Origin: an uncultured Bacteroidia bacterium
Lineage (GTDB): Bacteria; Bacteroidota; Bacteroidia; Bacteroidales; F082
Reading direction: 5' to 3'
Length of the DNA: 32,639 bases
NCBI GenBank assembly: GCA_913009755.1
Contig: CAJVWU010000046.1
Coordinates: 1 to 32,639, forward strand
A model generated the notes under the pieces. That model was not told where the DNA came from, searched no databases, and worked only from the letters and a program-made list of their open reading frames with translations. A program made the position numbers and the translations under genes. Below are positions 17,308 to 25,826 of the stretch, in pieces; the stretch's first letter is position 1, and every line of letters begins with the position of its first letter.

Positions 17308-18248
17308 AACATATATCCAAAGCGAAAAGCACCTTGTTTTCGTTTGAGTTGCTGCCACCGCTGAAAGGGCAGGATTTCACCTCAACGGCCAATGCCATTG
17401 ACCTGCTGATGGAGTTCAGCCCGGCATTTATCAACATCACCTATCACCAGGAAGAAGTGGTTTATGAAAACCTCCCCAACGGGTTCATGAAGAAGAAAAC
17501 CGTGAGGAAACGGCCCGGAACGGTTGGAATTGCAGCGGCAATAAAATACCGCTATGGCGTGAATGTTGTTCCGCATATCATCTGTGGCGGGTTTACCAAA
17601 GAAGAAACGGAAAATGCCCTCATTGACTTGCAGTTTCTTGGCATCAACGATGTGCTGGCTGTGCGTGGCGATCCGCAGGTGGGCATGAAAAAATTCATCC
17701 CCGAACCGGAAGGAAACCAACATGCACTGGAACTGGTGGATCAAATCAACAAACTGAACAAAGGCATCTATCTTGATGAAGAATTGCTGAACACGCGCTC
17801 AATGAACTTTTGTATCGGCGTGGCCGGTTATCCCGAAAAACATGCCGAATCACCCAACATGGACAGCGACATCCATTTCCTGAAAAAGAAAATAGAAGCC
17901 GGGGCGCATTATATTGTTACCCAGATGTTTTATGACAACCGTAACTATTTCGACTTTGTGGACTGTTGCCGGGCCGAAGGCATCACTGTTCCCATTATTC
18001 CCGGATTGAAACCCATAACCACCAGGGATCAGATTGTTTCCATTCCCAAAACCTTTAATGTGGACATCCCGGCAGGGCTTGTGAAAGAAATGCTCAAATG
18101 CAAAAACAACAGTGAAGTACGGGAACTCGGCGTGGAATGGGCCATCCGGCAATCCAAAGAACTCATGGAAAAGGGTGTGCCCGTACTTCATTTTTATACT
18201 ATGGGCAAATCGGATAATATTCAGAAGATTGCAAAGGCGGTATTTTAA
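17289..18248 (+). CDS. metF: Methylenetetrahydrofolate reductase
   Basis: This 319-aa flavoprotein reduces methylene-tetrahydrofolate to methyl-tetrahydrofolate, the methyl donor used by MetH. The N-terminus FSFELLPPLKGQDF, the following PGTVGIAAAIKYRYG, VLAVRGDP (an FAD/folate-site loop) and the HYIVTQMFYDN strand are all typical of the TIM-barrel family. Length is slightly above E. coli MetF (296 aa), normal for the phylum. The ATG at 17289 lies inside the end of the upstream ATPase gene, in another frame; homologous N-termini fit this start. It is probably in the metH operon and so at least partly under the SAM riboswitch. Confidence 0.96.
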   Translation: MEERVIEHISKAKSTLFSFELLPPLKGQDFTSTANAIDLLMEFSPAFINITYHQEEVVYENLPNGFMKKKTVRKRPGTVGIAAAIKYRYGVNVVPHIICGGFTKEETENALIDLQFLGINDVLAVRGDPQVGMKKFIPEPEGNQHALELVDQINKLNKGIYLDEELLNTRSMNFCIGVAGYPEKHAESPNMDSDIHFLKKKIEAGAHYIVTQMFYDNRNYFDFVDCCRAEGITVPIIPGLKPITTRDQIVSIPKTFNVDIPAGLVKEMLKCKNNSEVRELGVEWAIRQSKELMEKGVPVLHFYTMGKSDNIQKIAKAVF

Positions 18249-18306
18249 AAATAAGATTTAACCCGTTATAAAAAGATTTTATATGACTATGGTTTTATCA
18301 TTTTTC

Positions 18307-18314
18307 TAAATTTG
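18307..18314 (+). promoter_or_regulatory. -7 promoter box for the GGGP synthase gene
   Basis: TAAATTTG matches TAnnTTTG and ends 15 bases before the ATG, which would leave a very short leader. No -33 match at the usual distance. Confidence 0.45.
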
Positions 18315-18329
18315 CAATAAAGCAACCGC

Positions 18330-19061
18330 ATGAAAACTATTGACCATTTTCTGAAACCTCAAAAACAACTGGCCGTTCTGATTGATCCGGACAAACAATC
18401 ACCTGAGCAACTGGAAAAAACAGCCGGAATTGCCCAAAAGGCCGGGGTTGATTTTTTATTTGTGGGAGGAAGCCTGCTCACCAGTGACATGCTTTACCAT
18501 AGTGTAAGGATACTGAAAGAAAACAGCAATATCCCGGTGATACTTTTTCCGGGAAACACTTACCAGATCGCCCGCAATGCTGATGCCATGCTTTTTCTTT
18601 CGCTTATTTCAGGACGGAACCCGGACATGCTCATCGGGATGCACGTATTGGCAGCGCCATACATCAAACTTTCGGGCCTGGAAACCATCCCGACGGGTTA
18701 TATGCTGATTGACAGCGGCAGGCCCACGGCAGTTTCGTATATGAGCAACTCATTCCCCATTCCCAACGACAAAAAAGACATCGCCGCCTGTACTGCCATG
18801 GCCGGTGAAATGCTGGGGCTGAAAACCATTTTTATGGATGCCGGCAGTGGTGCCGAAAAAACCGTTCCCGAAGAAATGATCGGTTTTGTGAAACAGTCCA
18901 TCGAAGTCCCCCTGATCATTGGCGGCGGCATCCGGACAACGGAAAAACTGAAAAGTGTATTTGAAGCAGGCGCCGATATAGCTGTGGTAGGCAACCGGTT
19001 TGAAGAAAAACCTCATCTTATTTTTGATTTTGCTGAAGTGAAAGCCGGTTTCAAACCCTGA
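18330..19061 (+). CDS. Geranylgeranylglyceryl/heptaprenylglyceryl phosphate synthase family
   Basis: This 243-aa TIM-barrel prenyltransferase joins a polyprenyl diphosphate to glycerol-1-phosphate, giving an ether lipid precursor. LIDPDK at 17-22, DFLFVGGSLLT at 41-51, MDAGSGAEKTVP at 169-180 and the phosphate-binding IIGGGIRT at 196-203 followed by AVVGNRFEE are the family's active-site loops. The archaeal enzyme starts membrane ether lipid synthesis; Bacteroidota carry group II homologues with shown GGGP-synthase activity in some members, but without a full archaeal lipid pathway. No partner lipid gene is adjacent; a secreted hypothetical protein follows. Chain length of the prenyl substrate cannot be read by eye. 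Confidence 0.9.
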   Translation: MKTIDHFLKPQKQLAVLIDPDKQSPEQLEKTAGIAQKAGVDFLFVGGSLLTSDMLYHSVRILKENSNIPVILFPGNTYQIARNADAMLFLSLISGRNPDMLIGMHVLAAPYIKLSGLETIPTGYMLIDSGRPTAVSYMSNSFPIPNDKKDIAACTAMAGEMLGLKTIFMDAGSGAEKTVPEEMIGFVKQSIEVPLIIGGGIRTTEKLKSVFEAGADIAVVGNRFEEKPHLIFDFAEVKAGFKP

Positions 19062-19117
19062 ACGGCATTGTTTTTGCAACGGGTTACACACTGGATTAAT
19101 TAATTATTTCCCTGGTT

Positions 19118-19735
19118 ATGAAAACATTATTGTATCTCGGCATTTTCCTGTTTGCCACAAGCCTCTTAGCACAGGAACAGGATATCAATCCCAAACTTTA
19201 CGAAAAAACCTGGCAGGATAATGAAACCCGGTACTTCAACGGTTTTGCCGTTACCAAAATTTTCGGCCATGTTTTTCATGCCCCGGCAGCATATAATTTC
19301 CTTCCCATTACTGCTGTGGCTTATAAAGACCTGAACCAACTCAACGCGGAATTGACCAAAACAGCAGAAGAAAATAATTGGAGCGACCAACAGCGTGATG
19401 AAGAGTTCAAAAACCTGGAAAAGACTGCAAAAGGTGGCGAACTGGAAATTTATCTCGCACGCGGCGATGAAGAACGGGCCAATTTCAAATGGTTTTTTGT
19501 GATCATCCGCGGGAGGGATGACAAAGGCAAACTCTGGGAGAAAGACCTCAGCTACCAGGCACCCGAAGTTCCTTACGACAGGGGCTGGTGGAATTATACT
19601 ACCGTGAAAATCCCCATTGAACTCACTCCTCCGTTTTATGTTTATTTTAATGATAAACAAAGTCAATATTTATCCGATTTTAAGTTCCTGATAGAAACTG
19701 CATCCGGCAGGAAGGAAGGGAAAAGAACCGATTAG
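19118..19735 (+). CDS. Secreted hypothetical protein
   Basis: This 205-aa protein has a signal peptide (MKTLLYLGIFLFATSLLAQ, cleavage after LLAQ). The mature part mixes helix (about 70-105, rich in Glu, Lys and Asn) and beta segments with many aromatic residues (KWFFVIIRGRD, DRGWWNYTTVKIP). There is no lipobox Cys and no sorting domain, so a soluble periplasmic protein is most likely. No family was recognised. It follows the GGGP synthase gene by 56 bases on the same strand and could share its transcript. Confidence 0.75.
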   Translation: MKTLLYLGIFLFATSLLAQEQDINPKLYEKTWQDNETRYFNGFAVTKIFGHVFHAPAAYNFLPITAVAYKDLNQLNAELTKTAEENNWSDQQRDEEFKNLEKTAKGGELEIYLARGDEERANFKWFFVIIRGRDDKGKLWEKDLSYQAPEVPYDRGWWNYTTVKIPIELTPPFYVYFNDKQSQYLSDFKFLIETASGRKEGKRTD

Positions 19736-19836
19736 TTTACAAGAAAATTGAGAATTTGCCTGTTTTCATTTTCACCGTTTCCGGTTTATAAATAGGGCCA
19801 AGGACAATCATGATAAAATTTATTATGCACGCATTG

Positions 19837-19844
19837 TAATTTTG
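19837..19844 (+). promoter_or_regulatory. -7 promoter box for etfBA
   Basis: TAATTTTG matches TAnnTTTG about 68 bases before the etfB start, in an AT-rich gap. The -33 match is absent, so it is moderately supported. Confidence 0.4.
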
Positions 19845-19912
19845 TAATGATTTTTTTACGATTTTTGTTCATTTCCTTGAGAGTCCAAACCAATTAAATA
19901 AAAAACTGTACT

Positions 19913-20650
19913 ATGAAAATTTTAGTTTTAATAAGTAATGTTCCCGATACCACAACCAAGATCAGGTTTACGGGAGACAACACTGCATTCGACAGCACAG
20001 GCGTACAGTGGATCATCAATCCCTGGGACGAACTGGCCCTGACCCGTGCCGTTGAACTGAAAGAAGCGGGAGCGGTTGAAAAAATAACCGTTGGCAATGT
20101 GGGAAGACAAACTACCGAACCCACTTTGCGAAAAGCCCTGGCCATTGGCGCCGATGAGGCTATCCGTGTGGATGCCGAGCCTGAAGACGCCTTTTTTGTT
20201 GCCATCCAACTGGCAGAGGTCGGTAAAGATTTTGATATCATCATGGCAGGCATTGAGGCCTCCGATTATAACGGTTCTGCCGTTGGCGGGATGCTGGCCG
20301 AATTGCTTGGTTTCAATTCTGTATCCGCCGTTTCCGGACTGAATATTGAAAACGGGGAACTGATTATTAACCGTGAGATAGACGGTGGTTCCCAGGTTTT
20401 AACTATCGCCAGCCCGGTGGTCACCATTGTCCAGAAAGGAATAGCCAAAGAACCGAGAATCCCGGCCATGCGGGGCATCATGATGGCACGTAAAAAACCG
20501 ATGAATGTTGTTTCTCCTGTTGAAGCCAAAGCCAAAACAGAAATGATCAACTTCGAATTGCCTCCTCCGAAAGCAGCCTGCAAACTGGTTGATGAAGAAA
20601 ATGCCAAAGAGCTGATCAGGTTGTTACATGAGGAAGCCAAGGTTCTTTAA
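19913..20650 (+). CDS. etfB: Electron transfer flavoprotein, beta subunit
   Basis: This 245-aa subunit binds AMP and helps shuttle electrons from acyl-CoA dehydrogenases to the quinone pool. The N-terminus MKILVLISNVPDT, the INPWDELALTRAVELKE segment (35-51), GADEAIRVD and DIIMAGIEASDYNGSAVGG (typical adenine-nucleotide loop, about 103-121) place it in the EtfB/FixA family. The C-terminal RIPAMRGIMMARKKP matches the recognition-loop region. It is followed by etfA after 29 bases, the usual order. No acyl-CoA dehydrogenase lies in the window, so this pair serves genes elsewhere. Confidence 0.96.
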   Translation: MKILVLISNVPDTTTKIRFTGDNTAFDSTGVQWIINPWDELALTRAVELKEAGAVEKITVGNVGRQTTEPTLRKALAIGADEAIRVDAEPEDAFFVAIQLAEVGKDFDIIMAGIEASDYNGSAVGGMLAELLGFNSVSAVSGLNIENGELIINREIDGGSQVLTIASPVVTIVQKGIAKEPRIPAMRGIMMARKKPMNVVSPVEAKAKTEMINFELPPPKAACKLVDEENAKELIRLLHEEAKVL

Positions 20651-20679
20651 TTATATGTTAAATCAAAAAACGAAATAAA

Positions 20680-21642
20680 ATGTCAGTATTAATTTATACA
20701 GAAAACTGGGACGGGAAATTTAAGAAATTCAGCTTTGAACTGGTTTCTTACGGAGCCGCCATTGCGAAAGAACTAAGCATTCCGGTTACAGCTTTATCAA
20801 TTGGTAAAGTAGCTGAAGACGAATTAAAAAAATTAGGAAAGTACGGTGCCGACAAAGTGCTGAACGTAAATGATAACCGGTTTAATTCCATAGACAATAA
20901 AGCCTTATCACTTGCCGTGGCCAAGGCGGCCAAAGCCGAAGGGGCCAAAGTGGTCATTTTTGCACACAACAACCTGGGCAAGGCACTTGCCCCGCGGGTA
21001 GCGATAAAACTGGATGCCGGCTTGGTTTCAGGTGTTACCGCCTTACCGTCAGGGTATGATCCCTTTGTGGTAAAAAAGAAAGTGTTTACCGGAAAAGCCT
21101 TTGCCAATGTTCAGGTGGATGCGGATGAAAAAGTGCTTACCTTTTTCCAGAACTCTTATGAACCGGTAGAAACCGAAAACAAGGTCAGTATTGAAGCCTT
21201 CGACCCGCAGGTTGGCGATGAGGAATTTGCCACTACCGTAAAAGAAACAAACAAGATTACAGGCAAAGTACTGCTGACCGATGCTGAGGTAGTGATTTCC
21301 GGAGGACGAGGGATGAAAGGCCCCGAAAACTGGGGTGGGCTCGAAGAACTGGCCGACCTGCTTGGCGCCGGGCTGGCCTGTTCGCGTCCGGTATCGGATG
21401 AAGGATGGCGCGGGCACGAAGAGCATGTCGGACAAACCGGTAAGATTATTGCACCGAACCTTTATATGGCGTTCGGCATTTCGGGGGCTATCCAGCATCT
21501 TGGAGGGGTAAGTTCCTCAAAATTCATTGCAGCCATCAACAAAGACCCCGAAGCCCCCATCTTTGAGGCAGCCGATTACGGTATTGTGGGAGACGCTTTT
21601 AAAGTCATCCCGCAATTGATTGAAGCAGTAAAGGAATTGTAA
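20680..21642 (+). CDS. etfA: Electron transfer flavoprotein, alpha subunit
   Basis: This 320-aa FAD-binding subunit has an N-terminal EtfB-like domain (about 1-185) and a C-terminal FAD domain (about 195-320). The FAD site is seen as [13 protein letters not shown] (207-219), [10 protein letters not shown] (234-243), [20 protein letters not shown] (251-270) and the final [21 protein letters not shown]. Length is standard. It forms an operon with etfB. Two palindromic repeats and an opposing terminator follow. Confidence 0.97.
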   Translation: MSVLIYTENWDGKFKKFSFELVSYGAAIAKELSIPVTALSIGKVAEDELKKLGKYGADKVLNVNDNRFNSIDNKALSLAVAKAAKAEGAKVVIFAHNNLGKALAPRVAIKLDAGLVSGVTALPSGYDPFVVKKKVFTGKAFANVQVDADEKVLTFFQNSYEPVETENKVSIEAFDPQVGDEEFATTVKETNKITGKVLLTDAEVVISGGRGMKGPENWGGLEELADLLGAGLACSRPVSDEGWRGHEEHVGQTGKIIAPNLYMAFGISGAIQHLGGVSSSKFIAAINKDPEAPIFEAADYGIVGDAFKVIPQLIEAVKEL

Positions 21643-21669
21643 TCACAACTGTTCCTGTAATTTTACATA

Positions 21670-21729
21670 CCGGCGACTTCAGTCACCGAAACAGGGAGGG
21701 CTATTAAAAACAGCGACTAAAGTCACCGG
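21670..21729. repeat. Pair of REP-like palindromic repeats
   Basis: GCGACTTCAGTCACCG (in 21670-21688) and GCGACTAAAGTCACCG (in 21713-21729) are 14/16 identical direct repeats. Each carries a GACT-NN-AGTC dyad, and the outer ends (CCGG and CCGG) can pair with each other. Their place between convergent genes and their near-identity are typical of REP elements. Confidence 0.6.
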
Positions 21730-21734
21730 TACAT

Positions 21735-21773
21735 TAAAAAACCCCGTGATTCAATGTATTTTTAATCACAGGG
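21735..21773 (-). terminator. Intrinsic terminator of the minus-strand T9SS cargo gene
   Basis: Read on the minus strand: CCCTGTGATT, a 12-base loop, AATCACGGGG, then TTTTTT (complement of 21735-21740). One unpaired base sits in the stem. It is 34 bases after the stop at 21807. Confidence 0.75.
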
Positions 21774-21806
21774 CTGATTGAAGCATAAAATAACTTCAGT
21801 TCGTTA

Positions 21807-23867
21807 TTATTCTTTCATTACTTTGACGGTATAAATTGTGTTGCCATCTTGAACAGTGACCACATAAAGTCCTTTTTGCATCCCTGTCATTGAGATACTG
21901 AACGGCCCTTCCGAATTGATTACTCCCTGCCTGATCTGTCTTCCGTAAATATCAAAAACACAATAAGTAACCTGGTTTCTGCCCGCAGGATAATCAACCC
22001 ATATTTCCGTTGTGGCCGGATTGGGGAAGACTTTCAGCGTATTTTTATTAACGACCTGATGTTCTTTTTCCCCGAGCCACTGGTAACCGTAATAATCCGA
22101 ATTTTTATAGTAACCCTGTTTTACTTCGTCAATATATTGTTTCAGCAGTTCTACCGAAGAGTACGGGCCGTCATCACCTCTGGCTGTAACAAAAGCCAGG
22201 TCAACTTTTTGCACCGATCCGGGTAGGAAAGTAAACGGGCCCATTACGCTCAACCCTCTTCTGTCATCCGGTCTGTTCCCTGCCGTCTCCTCCGTCCAGT
22301 CAACAGGGCCATAAGGTTTTTCACCTCCTGTTCCCCAGTAACAGGGATCTGTTAAGCCGGGAAACATAAAATTGGCTGCCGGACCATAAGCTCCGCTAGC
22401 GATATGACCGTTACCTCCGTACTCCATGGCTGTACTGTCTTTCCAAATGGCTTTCATATAATTATAATATTCATCGGCTTGAAAAGGATCGCCCTGAACG
22501 CCGCTGCTATTATTGAAGTAAATAAATTTTGTCATCCCAAACCGTTCATTGTCCACGATCCCGTCTCCGAATCCCACACCATTAATACTTTCGTCACAGC
22601 CGCCGACAGGGTCGTCCTGGTTGTTCGGGTCCATCAGGGGGCCGCCGAGAATAACAATCCCTTGTGCAGGCGGATTTTCTCCATAGGAATGCGGTTCACC
22701 GTTACCGTCAATATCTTCTCCGTTGTATCCGTAAAAGGCACCTCTTCCTACATCACATCCCACATAATCATCAAAGGCATAACCAATTTCAAAGTCACAA
22801 AATACACCGATGTAAGTATCATTTAAAGTATGGCCCGACCGGTTGAATATTTTATAACTGAAAAATACGGTATTATTCAAAGAGAGGGTATCGGGGTTGT
22901 AAAATTCATAAGCCATTCCATGAATTTCCAGTCCGATTTGTTTACCTTGAGTCTCGGTGTGTTCGCGAACATCGTTATATATGAAAAAAATACACTGATC
23001 TCCGCGTATCAGGGGATAATCCCCTTTCATGGGATCATAAATACTGTCGCCGTCAACATCAACAAACGGAGCCAGATAATCGGCCTGGTTTAATTTCGGA
23101 TCACCGTGGGCAGGCCACGTGGCAATAGCTTCAATCGGCTGATAGCCGGAATCCTTCCAATGATTTTTATGGTAAATGATCTGATCCACATTCAATTTCC
23201 AAACCCTGTGCCATTTCATGACTGTTGAGGTATCAATGGATACCTCCGAACCGGAAATGCTTAACGGACCTTCCCAGAAATCCTTTCCTATACCGCAATA
23301 ACGTTCGGCTGCCAGCCGGAATTGTCCGTTTTCATCCATGCCGCCCACCCAGATATTTTCATTGAATATGGTATTTTTTATGCTGCCTTTGGGATATTCA
23401 TACAATACTGTATCTTCTGGAGGGTAAACAGCAGCCCAGATGTTAGTGGGGCCTTGCCAGAATTGCATTCCCCAGGGATTTATTTTTGCCCGGATATTGT
23501 TCGTATCCAGATATTTCGAAACATTTCCATGGGTATAATAAACATAAACATAGCCCACGCTTTCCTGATAGGAATATCCGTCTTCATCGATCAGGACATA
23601 TTTATAAACAAAATCATTATTTATGCCAAAATAACGATCATAGTCCGCATAATAAGTTATGGTGTTGTCGGTAAAAGAAAAAGAACCCGGCGCCGATTTC
23701 ACCCAGAATTTCCGCCCACCCGGGTGGTAATCGTTTTGGGTCACATTGACCGTTACGAATTCCCCGAGACTCAAATGGGTTGTGTCGTCAACGGCAACCG
23801 GGGCAAACTGGCCCATTAAAAAGTTTGAACTGATGGTGATCAAAGTAAAAAGGATAATTTTTTTCAT
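21807..23867 (-). CDS. Large secreted protein with T9SS type A sorting domain
   Basis: This 686-aa protein begins with a signal peptide (MKKIILFTLITISSNFLMGQ). Residues 22-110 resemble an Ig-like/cadherin-type repeat (PVAVDDTTHLSLGEFVTVNV, then NDFVYKYVLIDEDGYS). The middle (about 110-595) is rich in Gly, Asp, Tyr and Trp with acidic loops such as DVDGDSIYDP and DGNGEPH that could bind calcium. The C-terminal 80 residues are a type A sorting domain (LKVFPNPATTEIWVDYPAG to GMQKGLYVVTVQDGNTIYTVKV). No enzymatic motif was recognised. It should be exported across the outer membrane and attached to the surface or released. It is 105 bases downstream of the gliding-type gene and may belong to the same sigma-factor operon or be separate. 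Confidence 0.87.
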   Translation of the reverse strand: MKKIILFTLITISSNFLMGQFAPVAVDDTTHLSLGEFVTVNVTQNDYHPGGRKFWVKSAPGSFSFTDNTITYYADYDRYFGINNDFVYKYVLIDEDGYSYQESVGYVYVYYTHGNVSKYLDTNNIRAKINPWGMQFWQGPTNIWAAVYPPEDTVLYEYPKGSIKNTIFNENIWVGGMDENGQFRLAAERYCGIGKDFWEGPLSISGSEVSIDTSTVMKWHRVWKLNVDQIIYHKNHWKDSGYQPIEAIATWPAHGDPKLNQADYLAPFVDVDGDSIYDPMKGDYPLIRGDQCIFFIYNDVREHTETQGKQIGLEIHGMAYEFYNPDTLSLNNTVFFSYKIFNRSGHTLNDTYIGVFCDFEIGYAFDDYVGCDVGRGAFYGYNGEDIDGNGEPHSYGENPPAQGIVILGGPLMDPNNQDDPVGGCDESINGVGFGDGIVDNERFGMTKFIYFNNSSGVQGDPFQADEYYNYMKAIWKDSTAMEYGGNGHIASGAYGPAANFMFPGLTDPCYWGTGGEKPYGPVDWTEETAGNRPDDRRGLSVMGPFTFLPGSVQKVDLAFVTARGDDGPYSSVELLKQYIDEVKQGYYKNSDYYGYQWLGEKEHQVVNKNTLKVFPNPATTEIWVDYPAGRNQVTYCVFDIYGRQIRQGVINSEGPFSISMTGMQKGLYVVTVQDGNTIYTVKVMKE

Positions 23868-23972
23868 GGTATTGCGATTTAAAGACTTATTATCTAACCT
23901 GGCTCTTTACACATAAGACGGAAGAAATGATTTTATAGTTGCCCTGTTCAGTAAAATATTAAAAATCAGAGA

Positions 23973-25793
23973 TTACCGGAGCAGAAGTACTGTACCTGTT
24001 TTTTTATTTTCAGTATAATTCTGAACTTGACTAACCGAATAAATAATTTTCCAGCTATATACGCCGATATTCTCCGGTTTTCCCCTGAAATATCCATCCC
24101 ATCCCACATTTGTGTTGTAACTTTCGAATATCACTTTTCCCGACCGGTTGAAAATGATCAGGTGGTAATTTTCCAGCGGTTCGGCAATCACCGGTGCGAA
24201 AAAATCATTGATGCCGTCGCCGTTGGGTGTAAAGGCATTCGGCATATAAACATTGACCGGTCCTCTACTTATTTTTATCGTATCGGAAGCCGTGCAGCCG
24301 TTTTTCCATACAGTAACTGAATAGGATCCCGCATTTTTCACCTCGTAATATTGTAACCGGCTGCCGTCCTGCCATAACCAATCGTCCATCCCGTCGCCGC
24401 CATTGAGTTTGATAGTACAATATCCACAAATGGTTGTATCGTTTCCCAGAAAAACGACAGGCGGATTCTGGATGTTCGCCGTCCGTGTTATCGTATCCGA
24501 TATGCCGCAATGATGAACCAGTAACTCAAGCTGATATGTAGATGCATCAGGATACAGATGATGTATGTTTCCTATCTGTTTTGTTGTTAATGGGGAAGAC
24601 CCGTCGCCAAAATCCCAGGTCAGTGAATCGCTGTTCAGATATTGCGGGAAACTGAAAAACGTCGTGTCACCGTGACATAATCCTCCGGCCGGTATCCGGG
24701 GATTGTAAAAGTAAAACGGCAGAAAATTGGGTAATCCTTTTAACGACAGGCCGCCTGCCAGACCGATGTTATTTTTCCGGTAATCACAGTCAGGTGCATT
24801 TTTATCCGGTGCAAGAATACTATTCAACTCGTTGCTGTTTTCTTTGGCAATGTAAAGTTTTTCATTGGAAGCCAGTTGTAATGCAAAGTTATTACCTGTG
24901 GCTATGAGCTTTGCGGAGTTGTTGATCTCTTGCTCCGTTTCCAGCGTGATATCATATTGCCACAATTTGTATTGTCTCCCGCCTGTACTGATGTACAGCA
25001 GATTGCTGTCCGGTGAAAATTCGATGCCGTAAGCATAAATCACGCTGTCGCGGGGCAGAATTCTAACCGGGTCAAACACTTTCCCAGTCCTGTTTTGAAA
25101 ACGGCAAAGCTCAACCAGAGTCACACTGTTGTTAACAGGCATGGCGATCCTGCTGGAGGCAGGTGACATTTTCATATAACCGATATCTGCCCGGACGTTG
25201 TTTCCTGTTCTGCTGATGACCGGTGTTTTATTCAGACTGTCTGCACTTAACAGGTAGCTGTAGTATCCGTCAAAGCGGTCATGGGCAACTATCCAGATAT
25301 CTCTGCCATTACAATGCCTTGCCCCCGTCAGTTTTTCAACAACACCTTCGGAGAGCAACTGATTTTTCATAACCACATCCCCCAGGCTATCATTCAGTCG
25401 CATATCCAAAACGGAATAATTCATTCCGATGGTATCAAAATCGGCATTCACCGTAAACAAATAATATATATCGGCAGAACCCGACAAAGGAACAATGAGC
25501 GTGTTCTGGTTTAACTTCTGGCTGCCTTTCAGCCCAAAACCATTCGGCATGATTTGATGTTCTTTGTCCCAAATCTTATTGCCGTCGGTGTAAAACTGAA
25601 GCTGACCTGTTTTGTCACTAATAACGGCGCATCCGGCTTCGGCATTCATCCTGCTGTTGGTGATCGCAACCGGTTCCCCGGAATTGAAATCCAGCCCGGC
25701 CTGGTTGCCGAAATACCAAATCGCTGCCTCTTGCTGTGCGATGAGCACATCATTAAACAAAAAAACCAGTGATATAAAAATAAAAATCCTCAT
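23973..25793 (-). CDS. Secreted protein with PKD domain and gliding-motility-type (T9SS type B) C-terminus
   Basis: This 606-aa protein has a signal peptide (MRIFIFISLVFLFNDVLIAQ). A beta-propeller-like region (about 22-350, with repeats such as AAIWYFGNQAGLDFNSGEP and GIEFSPDSNLLYISTGG) is followed by a PKD-like domain (SLTWDFGDGSS, near 390), another Ig-like part (GNDTTICGYC) and a C-terminal CHU_C/gliding-type domain beginning VYMPNAFTPNGDGINDFFAP. The last is a type B T9SS sorting signal. The open frame begins at a GTG (25799); the ATG at 25793 fits a 5-base spacing from AAAGG and is preferred. It follows the membrane anti-sigma/beta-barrel gene by about 30 bases and is probably co-transcribed, so it may be a target or ligand of that signalling pair. 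Confidence 0.87.
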   Translation of the reverse strand: MRIFIFISLVFLFNDVLIAQQEAAIWYFGNQAGLDFNSGEPVAITNSRMNAEAGCAVISDKTGQLQFYTDGNKIWDKEHQIMPNGFGLKGSQKLNQNTLIVPLSGSADIYYLFTVNADFDTIGMNYSVLDMRLNDSLGDVVMKNQLLSEGVVEKLTGARHCNGRDIWIVAHDRFDGYYSYLLSADSLNKTPVISRTGNNVRADIGYMKMSPASSRIAMPVNNSVTLVELCRFQNRTGKVFDPVRILPRDSVIYAYGIEFSPDSNLLYISTGGRQYKLWQYDITLETEQEINNSAKLIATGNNFALQLASNEKLYIAKENSNELNSILAPDKNAPDCDYRKNNIGLAGGLSLKGLPNFLPFYFYNPRIPAGGLCHGDTTFFSFPQYLNSDSLTWDFGDGSSPLTTKQIGNIHHLYPDASTYQLELLVHHCGISDTITRTANIQNPPVVFLGNDTTICGYCTIKLNGGDGMDDWLWQDGSRLQYYEVKNAGSYSVTVWKNGCTASDTIKISRGPVNVYMPNAFTPNGDGINDFFAPVIAEPLENYHLIIFNRSGKVIFESYNTNVGWDGYFRGKPENIGVYSWKIIYSVSQVQNYTENKKTGTVLLLR

Positions 25794-25826
25794 CAGCACC
25801 TTTCACGGTATTTTTTAAACAAAACC

